Of a stretch of DNA of 14,781 nt, positions 1 through 8,446 are shown piece by piece. The stretch spans positions 1 through 14,781 of the forward strand of contig JAMQCK010000858.1 in assembly GCA_024196135.1 (NCBI GenBank), written 5' to 3'. The notes under the pieces are model-generated. The model was given only the letters and a program-made list of their open reading frames with translations, had not been told where the DNA came from and did not search any database. Both the position numbers and the translations under genes were made by a program. The DNA comes from Pleurotus ostreatus/Saccharomyces cerevisiae fusant. Its lineage: Eukaryota > Opisthokonta. Position 1 is the first letter of the stretch, and each line of letters opens with the position of its first letter.

Positions 1-291
1 TCACGCAGCGTGTCTTTCAGCGCGAGTGGCTGCCTGTCTTTGGCCTTTCCGGACATCGCTAAGCTCAGCTGATTCCTTGCGGCAGTGGAGGTTCAGAGCA
101 GAGTGGGCCTGCGGTGGCGCGCGCTTACCCTTGCGGTGGCTTATCAGAACGGAATCGGTATGGAGCGCATATAGATGGATCAGACACTTGCCGATCCACG
201 AGGTAGCTAGAAGAACGCCTCCAGCGATAGCCGGATTCTGAACAAGGAAGAATGGGATCGACACTGCTCCAGTCAGGAGCGCAAGAGGCAT
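1..291 (-). CDS. possible small membrane-protein exon (weak)
   Basis: An ATG at 291-289 opens a frame that closes with TGA at 3-1 (96 residues). The first ~50 residues are hydrophobic and could form one or two membrane helices (for example the stretch starting ALLTGAVSIPFFLV). The rest is charged and low in character. A good splice donor (GTAAGC) lies on this strand at 128-123, right after the hydrophobic part. The real gene may therefore leave this frame there and splice, possibly beyond the left edge. An in-frame stop sits just upstream of the ATG. I recognise no family. It could equally be a chance frame or a remnant of a decayed gene. Confidence 0.22.
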   Translation of the reverse strand: MPLALLTGAVSIPFFLVQNPAIAGGVLLATSWIGKCLIHLYALHTDSVLISHRKGKRAPPQAHSALNLHCRKESAELSDVRKGQRQAATRAERHAA

Positions 292-309
292 CGGAATACC
301 GAACCGTCA

Positions 310-323
310 CGCTCACGTGAGCG
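310..323. repeat. 14-bp perfect palindrome centred on an E-box (CACGTG)
   Basis: The 14 bases CGCTCACGTGAGCG read the same on both strands. The core CACGTG is the E-box bound by bHLH proteins (Cbf1/Pho4 type in fungi). It lies about 20 bp upstream of the possible minus-strand start at 291. The palindrome is seen directly; a binding role is inference. Confidence 0.5.
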
Positions 324-350
324 CGATGTTCAACTTCAGCCCAAGGCAGG

Positions 351-369
351 CAAGCGCCCGACGCGCTTG
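351..369. repeat. 7-bp inverted repeat with 5-nt loop
   Basis: CAAGCGC at 351-357 is matched exactly by GCGCTTG at 363-369 around the loop CCGAC, giving a small GC-rich hairpin. It is too short to classify and there is no T-run to suggest a terminator. Confidence 0.45.
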
Positions 370-1033
370 ACGCGCCGCGCGAAGAAGTTGACGGTCTCTA
401 GCGCCGCCTCAAGTTCGGGGAGAATATTCAATTTCGACCTTCTCTTGCCCCTCGAAAATATGCGACCCTGCATGGCCGGAAGCCGAGGCAACGTCGGCTA
501 ACCTGTCCTGCCCGTTGCAACGCGCACCGCCAAAGAAACCAGAGTGCAATCTCGGAAGATTCGAGTGAGTCAATCCACGTCTCAAACATCACTTTCGCTT
601 CGCCTTTATTCCTGAATATGCTTGGCTGAATTTCCGTTCGCGCATTCGGCTTCCTTTCTACGCATCGCGGCCTTCTTACGCACTGCCCTCTCTTCTTCGA
701 ACGTCTTGCCAAGCGGTTCCTTGCCACGCCGCGTTCAAGCAACATTCATGAACCCGGAAAACTATGCACATTATGATACAAGATATGTTGTAGATGAGCG
801 GGACATGTACGTGAGGGTGTGAAGTCCTGGATATGCAGGATGAGGAAGGTATGTAACGAAGCATGCAGTAGACGGGTACGTAGGTGGTAGAGTTGCGCAG
901 GCCATTGGCCACGAAAGCAGATACGCAGTTGTGCGGTAGATGAGCCAACAAAACAAAACAGTACTTACATGAGAAAGCGTAGTCGATAAGTTGAATCGTG
1001 TATGCCATCAGAGGCAACGATGAACGCTCGATG

Positions 1034-1051
1034 TGGTGGTGGTAATGGTGG
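1034..1051. repeat. short imperfect TGG triplet repeat
   Basis: Three TGG units, one TAA and two more TGG units in a row. It lies in the 3' flank of the minus-strand gene and makes a spurious His-rich translation on the other strand. Confidence 0.55.
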
Positions 1052-1124
1052 TGTAGGTGCAAGGTGATGATGGGGAGAGGGGCGGTGAAGGCGCCAAAGC
1101 AGGGTTAAAGCATGTACGAAGGGA

Positions 1125-3262
1125 TCAAGGTCCGCGAACAGGAGATGTAGCGTACATGAACATATCCAGCGGATCGTCAGACGAGGGATGGGCCTGGCGC
1201 GCGTCTTCGAACGAGTCCTCGTCGTCGTACGCTTCCCGCTCGTCCGCGCCAAAGACATCGAGATCGTCCGACGACATGATGCTCGGGCTCCAGCGATGCT
1301 TGTCGTGTCGACGATTGTCCGTCTTTCCATAGAAGAGACCCATCGGCTGTAAAGGCTGGGTTCGCGCAGGTAGCGACGCTCTAGCAGGTTTCCGAGGTTG
1401 AGGCGTATGCACCGTCGTCATATTGACCAGTGCCGAGGAAAGGATGGACGAGAACCGCCTCCGTGGCGTGCAGACCAGCCGCTCGTCGCGCGTCGGCATG
1501 GGCTCGTCGTCCTCGTCTTCGCCCTCCGTATCAGACGAAGCCCGGAAGCGCACCACCTTCTTGTTCTCCCTGCCCCGACTGCGACTCCGGGCAGGTGACT
1601 CCGCGCCATAGTGCGCGCTTGGCCTCTTCTCGTGTGATACCTTCGCCTCCCTCTTCAAGTTGGACTGGCCAACATGCACCCGCTTCACCCTCTTCCTCAC
1701 CGGGCGCGCGTCGTCCCAGCAGTCCACCATATTCTCCCTCGCCCACTCGTCCCTTGACATCCCGCCCCGGCAGCGCGTCTCCGCCTCGTCCGCGAGCGCA
1801 ACAAGCTGCTCCCGCCATCGATGCACCTCCTCCCCACTGCTCCGCTTGACCGCCGCGCCCTCCGAAGACGGCCGCTCGACCTCGCGCAAGACGCCGCCCC
1901 AAAGCATCGCTTCCGCGTGCACGAGGCCATGCCGGCGGAGGACGTCTGCGCGTGCGCTGAAAGCGCCGGCAACGCGCTGGAGCCAGTCGACGGGACCGAG
2001 GAGGTCCGCGAAGGCGCGGTCGGTAAAGGGCATGGCGATGACGGGCTGGAAGGCGTCTTGAGCGGGTGTGACGCGCCGGATGAGGGAACAGATGGCGTCG
2101 AGGTCGGATTTCGATGCGTGCGCGTGCTGCGCGACGAGCCACTCCATCGCGAGGCAGAGCACGTCCTGCGGGACGGTCGAGCCGGCTCGACAGTGCAGCA
2201 GCATCGGGCGGACGAGGCGGAGGAAGTTGCGGACGATGCAGTAGTCGCTGTCATCGCCGAGGATGGTGGTAGATGTCATGGATCTGCGGAAGCAGTAACG
2301 CTTGGCGAGCAGCAACCAGCCGCGTAATTGAGTCTCCAGGGCTTGCGTGGTAGCATCGTCGCGCGCAAAGTGTTTGGGATCGCAGGTGTGGAATATTAGG
2401 CCGGCGGAGAGGTCGAGGAAAGCAGAGAGGGAAGGTCGCCAAATCTCGCGCGCCAGCTTGTCCATCGCTCTCGAGGTCCACACGTCAGACGCCGTTTCTT
2501 CGTCCATCACGTCTAGGAGCGCGTGAACGAACGTGTCGTGTGATCGGCCGGCGGAGGGGGCGGTCCACCGCCGTAGCAGATCCACCAGAAACACAGTATG
2601 CGCTGGATGAAGGAGTGACGCAGGGCCTGCCCGCCTTGGCCTGACAGCTTGATGGAGCAGCAATCGAAGGATGTCTGGCGCCTCGCAGGCCAGACTGTGG
2701 GCCAGGGTTGCATCGAGTAGTAGAGAGAGCAGAGTGGGGTGATATGGGCATTGCGTAAGGATAATATCCAGGGCTTGCGAGCGGATAGCCGCTCTGCAGA
2801 GCGTACGTCAGTGGGGGACCAAGGTTGGACAAGCAAGGAAACGCACCGGCGGTAGGGTGGCGGAATAGCCTCGTAGATCTCGTCTCGCTCTTCGTTCCAG
2901 TCTTGCGCGTCCTCATCATCCTCCGGCTGGTACTCCAGTCCCCGTCCTGCCACCGCGGCGCACATGTCCGCGAGCGTCATGACGCGCGGAGCTGGTGCCT
3001 CGTCGTCTCGTGTCCGCGTCAACACGCTGTTGTACGCGTCCCGCACAGCATAAATCTTCCTCGACAGTTCACGCTGCTCGCATAAGCTGCGATCGTAGTA
3101 CGCGCGGGAGTCTGGTGGCGGGAGAACGGACAAGGGCGGGCTTGAACTGGTTGGGCGAGAGGAATAGGTGGCAGAGACGCCACAGCTGCGCTCATTGGCA
3201 TAGGCCGCGAGAGACTTGCAGCTGGTGCGCAGGCTCCTGAGCGAGATCTCTGAGGGCGCCAT
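1125..3262 (-). CDS. hypothetical protein, 694 aa, helical N-terminal region with basic/acidic nuclear-type tail
   Basis: Two exons: 3262-2847 and 2793-1125 (stop TGA 1127-1125). The 53-bp intron runs 2846-2794 (GTGCGT donor, CTGCAG acceptor); splicing gives ...PYRR-AAIRSQALDI... and keeps the frame (2085 nt in all). The start ATG 3262-3260 was chosen over one 42 codons upstream, whose extra residues look non-coding. Residues 1-140 are Ser/Pro-rich, then charged. Residues ~140-480 look largely alpha-helical with regular Leu and Trp spacing (DIILTQCPYHP, LRGWLLLAKRYC, DVLCLAMEWLVAQ). Residues ~502-522 carry a strong basic cluster (RKRVKR followed by KREAK) fitting a nuclear localisation signal. 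An SR-like stretch (ARSRSRGR) follows, then an acidic run (~559-569) and an acidic C-terminus (~649-682). I do not recognise the family. A nuclear protein is plausible by inference; no catalytic motif is visible. It is divergent from the transporter gene and shares its promoter. Confidence 0.82.
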
Positions 3263-3709
3263 CGGAGGAGACTCTCGACGAAGCAGCAGTGACGGTGAGA
3301 TCCGATGTGTTCGAACCTCAAGCGCCCGTCGACGGCGGAAACAAGTAACGTGACCGCATTCTATTTCGGCCCGCTGTCCCGACACCACAAGCGCCCATGA
3401 TCACCTCATATTTTCCCCCTATCTTTATGCACGCGGGGGCGCCGGCGTACTTAGGAGCACCGCGGTCGACGTCTGCGACGGCGCGGTAGTAGAAAGCCCG
3501 TTGCTCACTCTGATTGCTTGGAAGCAGTTCGATACTCTCCTGAGACGTGGCTTCATCTTAGCCACCACCGCACTGAGCTCGAGCTCCGAATCCATATCCG
3601 AAATGCCACTGCCTGTCACGAATTCCGAAATGCTTAGAGCGTATAAGAGAATTGCCCCCGCCCCACTCGCCTCAGCACTCTTGCCTCCGCCCCCCATCTT
3701 TCCCTCACC
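3263..3709. promoter_or_regulatory. divergent promoter between the unknown-function gene and the transporter gene
   Basis: These 447 bp separate two divergent start codons. On the plus strand a TATA-like TATAAGA (3642-3648) lies about 65 bp before the transporter ATG, followed by a pyrimidine-rich leader. The start context CTCACCATG is favourable. A cluster of TCCGAA motifs sits just upstream of the TATA-like box (separate entry). No TATA-like box is clear for the minus-strand gene. The short open frames here overlap and look like chance. Confidence 0.65.
3585..3633 (+). repeat. TCCGAA motif cluster with a 10-bp direct repeat
   Basis: TCCGAAT occurs at 3585-3591, and the identical 10-mer TCCGAAATGC occurs at 3597-3606 and 3624-3633. 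All lie directly upstream of the TATA-like box at 3642. The core is CGGA in reverse orientation, reminiscent of half-sites for fungal zinc-cluster factors, but the binding factor is unknown. Three more TCCGAAT copies lie in the transporter's third intron (4302-4308, 4314-4320, 4331-4337). Confidence 0.5.
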
Positions 3710-5465
3710 ATGAGCACCTCGTGCGCCAGCCAGAAGAGGTCCTGGTCATATGTCGTTCGGTATGTCGTGAATCACTGTTGGCGCACCTCGATCACTCACT
3801 GTAGTCCTTCATCAGCAACTTCACGCCAGCATGGTTTGCCGCAAATATGGGGACTGGCGCAATATCCATCCTGTTCCACTCGTTCCCCTACGCAAACGGA
3901 TCGACGACCATGAACATCTTCACGCTGATTTTCTTCGGCCTAAACGTTCTTATGTTCTTGGTCTTTTCTGCTATCTCGGCTGCACGATACCTGCTGTTCC
4001 CTGGCGTGTGGTCGCTCATGATCCACCATCCTGTGCAGTCTCTCTTCCTCGGAACGTTCCCAATGGGTGAGCGCAATTTTCCTCCATCGTCGGTCGAGTC
4101 AGTGGCACTGACGTCACTGCCATTTCAGGCGCCGCGACGATTCTGAACATCGCCGTGCTGACCGTCTACGGGCAGTATGGCATGGGCGGAAAGGCCTTCC
4201 TCTACTTCCTCTGGGCCTGCTGGTGGCTCGACGTCCTCGTCTCGATTGCTATCTGCTTCCTCATGATCCATGTAATGTAAGTTTTCTCGATGCGCTACCA
4301 TTCCGAATCCCTCTCCGAATGGTTGCCCACTCCGAATCCTTCGTCGCCCCTTCGCCTTCTATCTCGTTCGGTACATGCTGCTTGATACTGATATCACCCA
4401 CTTCAGGTCCACGACGCATAATCATGCCCTCGACAAGATGACGGCCGTCTGGCTGCTGCCTGTGGTCACCCTCATTGTCGCCTCGTCGACCGGCGGGGTC
4501 ATCGCGCCGTCGCTCTACGCGTACTCGGCCTCGCATGCGCTTATTACTGTCACTCTGTCGGCTGTTATAGTGACCATCGGGCTCACCCTGGCCCTCATGA
4601 TGCTCGTCATCTATCTCATGAGGCTCATCGTGCACGGTCTGCCGCCCACCGCAACTGTCATCTCAGTCTTCTTGCCCCTTGGTCCCACAGGTAATGCGCC
4701 GCTCGTTTCAGCATGATATCGTCCGCTGACGACAGACCTCTACACAGGCCAGGCTGCCTTCTCTATACTTACGCTCGGGCAATGCTTTCGCCAGTTTTTG
4801 CCTGTATACGACGGCACCTCCCAGCTCCTGCGCTCGTCGGTGACGGGAGGTATCCTCGAGACGATATGCACCCTCATAGCCTTCGTTCTCTGGGCGATGT
4901 GTACGATGTGGATGCTCTTCGCCTTCCTCAGCATTCAGAACGTCGCTCGCAAGGGCCCCATACCCTTTAAGGTCCCATTTTGGGGCCTCATCTTCCCGAA
5001 CGTGTGTATCCCTCGTCTCTCTTCACGTCCGAGCGCAAAGCTGACTTCGCACTACAGGGCGTCTACGCAAACATCACCATCAGCCTTGGTCAGACCTTCG
5101 ACTCGGGCTTCTTCCGCGTCTGGGGCGCCATGTACGCGGCAATGACACTCTGCATGTGGTGCTACGTGGCTTGGACGACCCTTAGGCTGGCGTATACGAG
5201 GGAGATCTTCGAAGCGCCATGCCTAGAGAACGTTGACATACGTCGCAGAGGACGCAGGTCGGCGAAGACGCCGCGCGCGGACGAGTTGGACGAGCAGGGT
5301 CTGCCTGTGACCCCGCCTCGCACATCGATCGATGTCGAGGCGCAGCGGTCGAACGCAACTGTGTGCGCGCTAGGAAGTGAGTCTGCGGCGGTCTCGAACT
5401 TGGATCTGCGGCTTAGTACGATGGAGAAGGTACTCGGTGACGGAGAGATGCGGACGTGCGAGTAG
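3710..5465 (+). CDS. SLAC1/TDT-family plasma-membrane transporter, sulfite efflux pump (SSU1)-like
   Basis: Six exons: 3710-3759, 3816-4066, 4129-4276, 4407-4690, 4748-5001, 5058-5465. Introns are 56, 62, 130, 57 and 56 bp, all GT-AG. Exons sum to 1395 nt, giving 464 residues, close to yeast Ssu1 (about 458). Residues 11-24 (SWSYVVRNFTPAWF) and the following NMGTGAIS match the start of the family, with a short cytosolic N-terminus before helix 1. About ten hydrophobic segments fit the ten-helix SLAC1 fold (Pfam SLAC1 / C4-dicarboxylate and malic acid transporter). Conserved-looking stretches include WLLPVVTLIVASSTGG and FLPLGPTGQAAFS. The last ~85 residues form a polar cytosolic tail. Family knowledge: fungal members export sulfite (Ssu1) or move malate (Mae1). 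The N-terminal block favours the sulfite type, but substrate cannot be decided from sequence alone. Regulation may involve the TCCGAA repeats upstream and in intron 3. Confidence 0.9.
4277..4406 (+). other. long intron 3 of the transporter gene with three TCCGAAT copies
   Basis: This intron (donor GTAAGT, acceptor CTTCAG) is 130 bp, about twice the length of the gene's other four. It carries TCCGAAT at 4302-4308, 4314-4320 and 4331-4337, the same heptamer found in the promoter. The reading frame is kept across it (HVM-STTHNHALDK). Confidence 0.8.
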
Positions 5466-6353
5466 AGCGTCGAGATATGATTCTTATGCTGTCATAGAGG
5501 ACCAGGGGGTAGACGGAAGGAACTTTTACTGCATTTGTACGAGTATAATTACAGTCATGCTTGGAACCAGTTATCGGCATCGATACATATGTGCGTTCAG
5601 AGTATGCACGAAACGCTTGACCATAAGTAAGTAGTATCTGGATTCAGGGATAGAAGCAGTTGTCCAGATTCTTTCGTGGACGCGTATGGAGCGCAAGTGG
5701 GCGCGCACTGCCGACAGTGGGTCCATGGTCTCCACGTGTTGGTGCGTTATTCTGCTTCCGCACATGACGCGACAGAGCCGTGACCGCGGCGTGATCGCGT
5801 TTCTGTTTGACCGTGTTGACGCGCGCCGATCGCGGAGAACAATGGGTCGGCAGCGAGCGGCACCGACCTCGTTGCGGTCACAGTCCCATGCCCAAAGGGG
5901 CTCCGGATAATTTTCTGGACGAAGTTATGGTGTATGTGAGCGCATATCGGAGGTTGGAATGCTCATCTGAGAAACGGGGGACCGCCGGGCCTTGTCGAGA
6001 AGCCAGCATGGGCGGCATCAGTGCTGTGGCCAGCTGTATTGTCCTACGCCTGGTCCATAAATCTTGCATGTTCTGTGGCACACCGCAACCATACAGTTAT
6101 TGTTGGACCTACCAGAGAAGTAGCTGGCAGGTCTTTGCGTCGCATTGCCACAGAGGTATAAGAAGCATGGGTGTCGGCGGTGCCGGGCGTGACGTGACAA
6201 GGCCCCGCCTCGAGGTTCGTGGGGAATTAGCCCTCGATCATCGTCTGCTCTTACCACCATCGTGTTCGCCGAGTTCCCAAGCGACGCTCGACGCCGCGCT
6301 CCCCCCGCCGCCGTCCCCGTCGCTGAACACGCGCGCCCGCGCCATCCGTCACG
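5466..6353. promoter_or_regulatory. intergenic: 3' flank of the transporter gene and promoter of the HMG-box gene
   Basis: This 888-bp stretch has no convincing gene. The left part should contain the transporter's 3' UTR. On the plus strand a TATA-like TATAAGA lies at 6157-6163, about 190 bp before the HMG-box ATG. A CRE-like TGACGTGA follows near 6187, then a CT/CCG-rich leader up to the ATG. An open frame at 5807-6559 overlaps the start of the HMG-box gene in another frame and reads as low-complexity, so it is rejected. Confidence 0.55.
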
Positions 6354-8341
6354 ATGCCCGTCGACAAGACACGCAAACCCCCTCGCCAATCCGCCAACGA
6401 CGTCAAGATCCCGCGTCCACCGAATGCATGGATCCTCTTCCGCTCCCACCAGTCCAAGGAGCGCAAGAAGAACCAGGACAACAACAACATGCACCAGCAG
6501 CCCGCGCAGTCCGTCATATCCGCAGAGATATCACGAATGTGGAAGGAGCTGAGTGTTGAAGACCGCCGATATTGGGAACGTATGGCAGAACGCGAAGCCG
6601 ACAGACACAAGAAGCTCCATCCGAACTACAAGTACCAGCCGCAGAAGAAGGAGGATAAGGAGAGGGAAAGGGAGCAGAAGAAGCTCGAGAAGGAGCAGGC
6701 GCGTCGGGAGCGCGATGCCGCTGCACGCGCCGCCAAGGGCAAAGGCCGACGTACATTGGCCGCGCCGCGCTGTGTCCCGTCGAATGCCCCCGTAGCCTCT
6801 CTGCCCGTCGCTGTGCCCTACTACGTCCCAGGGTACATGCCAGGCTCCACGGATGCAGAGTTCGCGGGCTATGGCAATCTTGGACCGTCGCCGCCGGTCT
6901 CTGCGGCATCATCGCCGGAGCCCGATCACGACTGGCCCGATGCTTCTGCGTCGCCTGCTAGCTCGGGTCCTGCCCTCACCCCACTCCCTACTCCCTACCA
7001 CACGCCGCAAGTCGAGTCCGACGCGTCGTCGTCGACCTCCATCAGCCCCATCACATACCAACCACCACATGGCCATCCGCTGCCACCAACAATCCCGATA
7101 CCGGCTTTCAAGCCCGTCTACGTGCCGCCACAGCCTATACATCCCCAGCCTATCCAGACGCAGCGCATACCCAGCGGGGCATCCTCGGCGCCTCCGCCCA
7201 CACCGATGACGACGGGGTCCACCTTCGAGCAGGTGCAGCAGGAGTCGCGCCCACAGTCCACATTCGACCATCAGCAGCCGGAGGATCCGATTCAGCAACT
7301 GCATCGGCTGCAGCAGGCGATCCAGGAACAGCAACAACGTGAACAGCAGGCATCAACTCCTGCTGTTACGCCTGCTCCCACGGACTGGCAACCACAGCAG
7401 CAATTGCCACCAGCGTCTCATATGCCCCCATCGCGGTCGGACTGGAACCAACAACAGCCCCAGGATATGTCGAATGCCTGGCAGCAGCCACCGCCCACGC
7501 CGCAATGGCAGGATAGCCCGGCCACGGAGCCGCCTCCGAGTGAGCCATCTGACTCGCAGACGGAGATCTGGCCTAGCCAGCCTTCCGATGCTACCCAGGT
7601 ACTTCAAATCTCTATCTACCATTACTCGATGTTGATCTTCCATTTCAGGTCCAGGACTTCCTAACGTTCGACATGCCCGCGTCTGGCGGAGGCTGGCCGG
7701 TCAACGACGACGGCTCTCAGGCGTTCTCTCAAACATTCAGCTTAGGTGACGATGGGCAAGGTGGCATGCTCGGCGGACTGCGACTCGAGGGCACCGACCA
7801 TCCCGAGATGTTCATGGTCCAGCCGGAGAACTGGGATCTCAATCCCGACTCCTTCGACCTGGCCAACTCCACCATCCCCATCCTGAACGGCTCGATGCTC
7901 GACTTCAGCTTCGGGCTCCCCGAGAACCTGCCGGACGCGGCCTCGCCGTCTACGAGCTACGCTGCGACACCCGCTACCGAGATGTACGCGACGCCCGGGG
8001 CCAACGCCGTCGCAGGGCCGTCTCGCCCCATGTCCGCCATGCCTTACGAAGAGCAGCCATCAGGCAGCGCAGGGTCCGACCCCATGTACATGGACTACCG
8101 CTACGGCGACGAGTTCATCAACTATGACGGCGGCGCAGGCCCCTCGTCTCGCCCTGCTCCGGCGCATTCGCAGTCTACGCCGGTTGTACCTCAGGCTTCT
8201 GAGGCGTCGCCAGCCCCTACTTATACTCCGCCGTCCGGCGCCCAGTTTGCGGGCGTTCGGCGCGTCGGGGGCGCTTGGCGGCGGCCTCGTCCTGCTGTAG
8301 AGCAGGAGGCGACGCCGTCCTGTGGCGTGCCCGCCAACTAA
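6354..8341 (+). CDS. HMG-box transcription factor, fungal mating/sexual-development type
   Basis: Two exons, 6354-7598 and 7649-8341 (TAA 8339-8341). The 50-bp intron (GTACTT...TTTCAG) is phase 0 and joins ...SDATQ to VQDFLTFD; the product is 645 residues. The HMG box spans residues ~20-96. It opens with PRPPNAWILFR, continues through ISRMWKELSVEDRRYW and closes with HPNYKYQPQ, the MATA-HMG pattern that ends in P-x-Y-K/R-Y-x-P. Between helices 1 and 2 there is an Asn/Gln-rich insertion (residues ~40-52). A long charged helix rich in Lys/Glu/Arg follows (~97-133) and may act as nuclear signal or DNA-contact extension. The middle (~200-410) is Pro-, Ser- and Gln-rich, like an activation region; the C-terminus is low-complexity with acidic parts. 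Family knowledge: related proteins (Ustilago Prf1, Schizosaccharomyces Ste11, Coprinopsis Pcc1) control mating genes and dikaryon development. Orthology to any of them is inference. Confidence 0.9.
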
Positions 8342-8342
8342 G

Positions 8343-8357
8343 TATGCTATGCTATGC
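8343..8357. repeat. (TATGC)x3 short tandem repeat just after the HMG-box stop codon
   Basis: Three exact TATGC units begin two bases after the TAA of the HMG-box gene, in the proximal 3' UTR. Confidence 0.6.
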
Positions 8358-8390
8358 ATGAATATGACGCGCTCGTATGTGTTATCAAAG

Positions 8391-8446
8391 GTGAGCCTTA
8401 TCCGTCCTGGTGACGACGCAGCGTTCTGACCGAATCCCGCTTCTAG
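8391..8446 (+). other. probable 3' UTR intron of the HMG-box gene
   Basis: A strong donor (AAAG then GTGAGC), a branch-point-like CTGAC near 8426-8430, and a TTCTAG acceptor bound a 56-bp segment, the size of this window's other introns. It starts about 50 nt after the stop codon at 8339-8341. Splicing would also join a tiny frame (ATG at 8358, 18 codons) across the junction in phase 0, which may be coincidence. Confidence 0.5.

Larger units (their letters stand above)
292..1124. other. gene-free stretch: 3' flank of the unknown-function gene
   Basis: No frame here has convincing coding character; the open frames are short, overlap on both strands and contain low-complexity translations. The right part should hold the 3' UTR and polyadenylation region of the minus-strand gene that stops at 1125. 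A consensus-like splice donor (GTAAGTAC, minus, 968-961) with a possible acceptor ending at 827 could be an intron in that 3' UTR, but no coding frame supports it. Two short inverted repeats lie at 310-369. Confidence 0.5.

Noticed and set aside
827..968. Possible 142-bp intron in the 3' UTR of the unknown-function gene (minus strand)
   Set aside because: The donor is excellent but the acceptor is ordinary, no frame depends on it, and it is longer than the local introns, so it was not listed as a feature.
676..1062. 128-residue minus-strand open frame with a His-rich start
   Set aside because: The His run comes from a TGG triplet repeat; the remainder has no coding character and lies in the 3' flank of the upstream gene.
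3300..3400. GGTTCGAAC on the minus strand resembling a tRNA B box
   Set aside because: The flanking bases do not form a T stem and no A box or acceptor stem can be placed.
4109..4116. Perfect CRE octamer TGACGTCA inside transporter intron 2
   Set aside because: A single 8-mer inside an intron, without other support, is easily explained by chance.
5807..6559. 250-residue plus-strand open frame overlapping the HMG-box start
   Set aside because: It is in a different frame from the clearly coding HMG box; its translation is low-complexity and it covers promoter and leader sequence.
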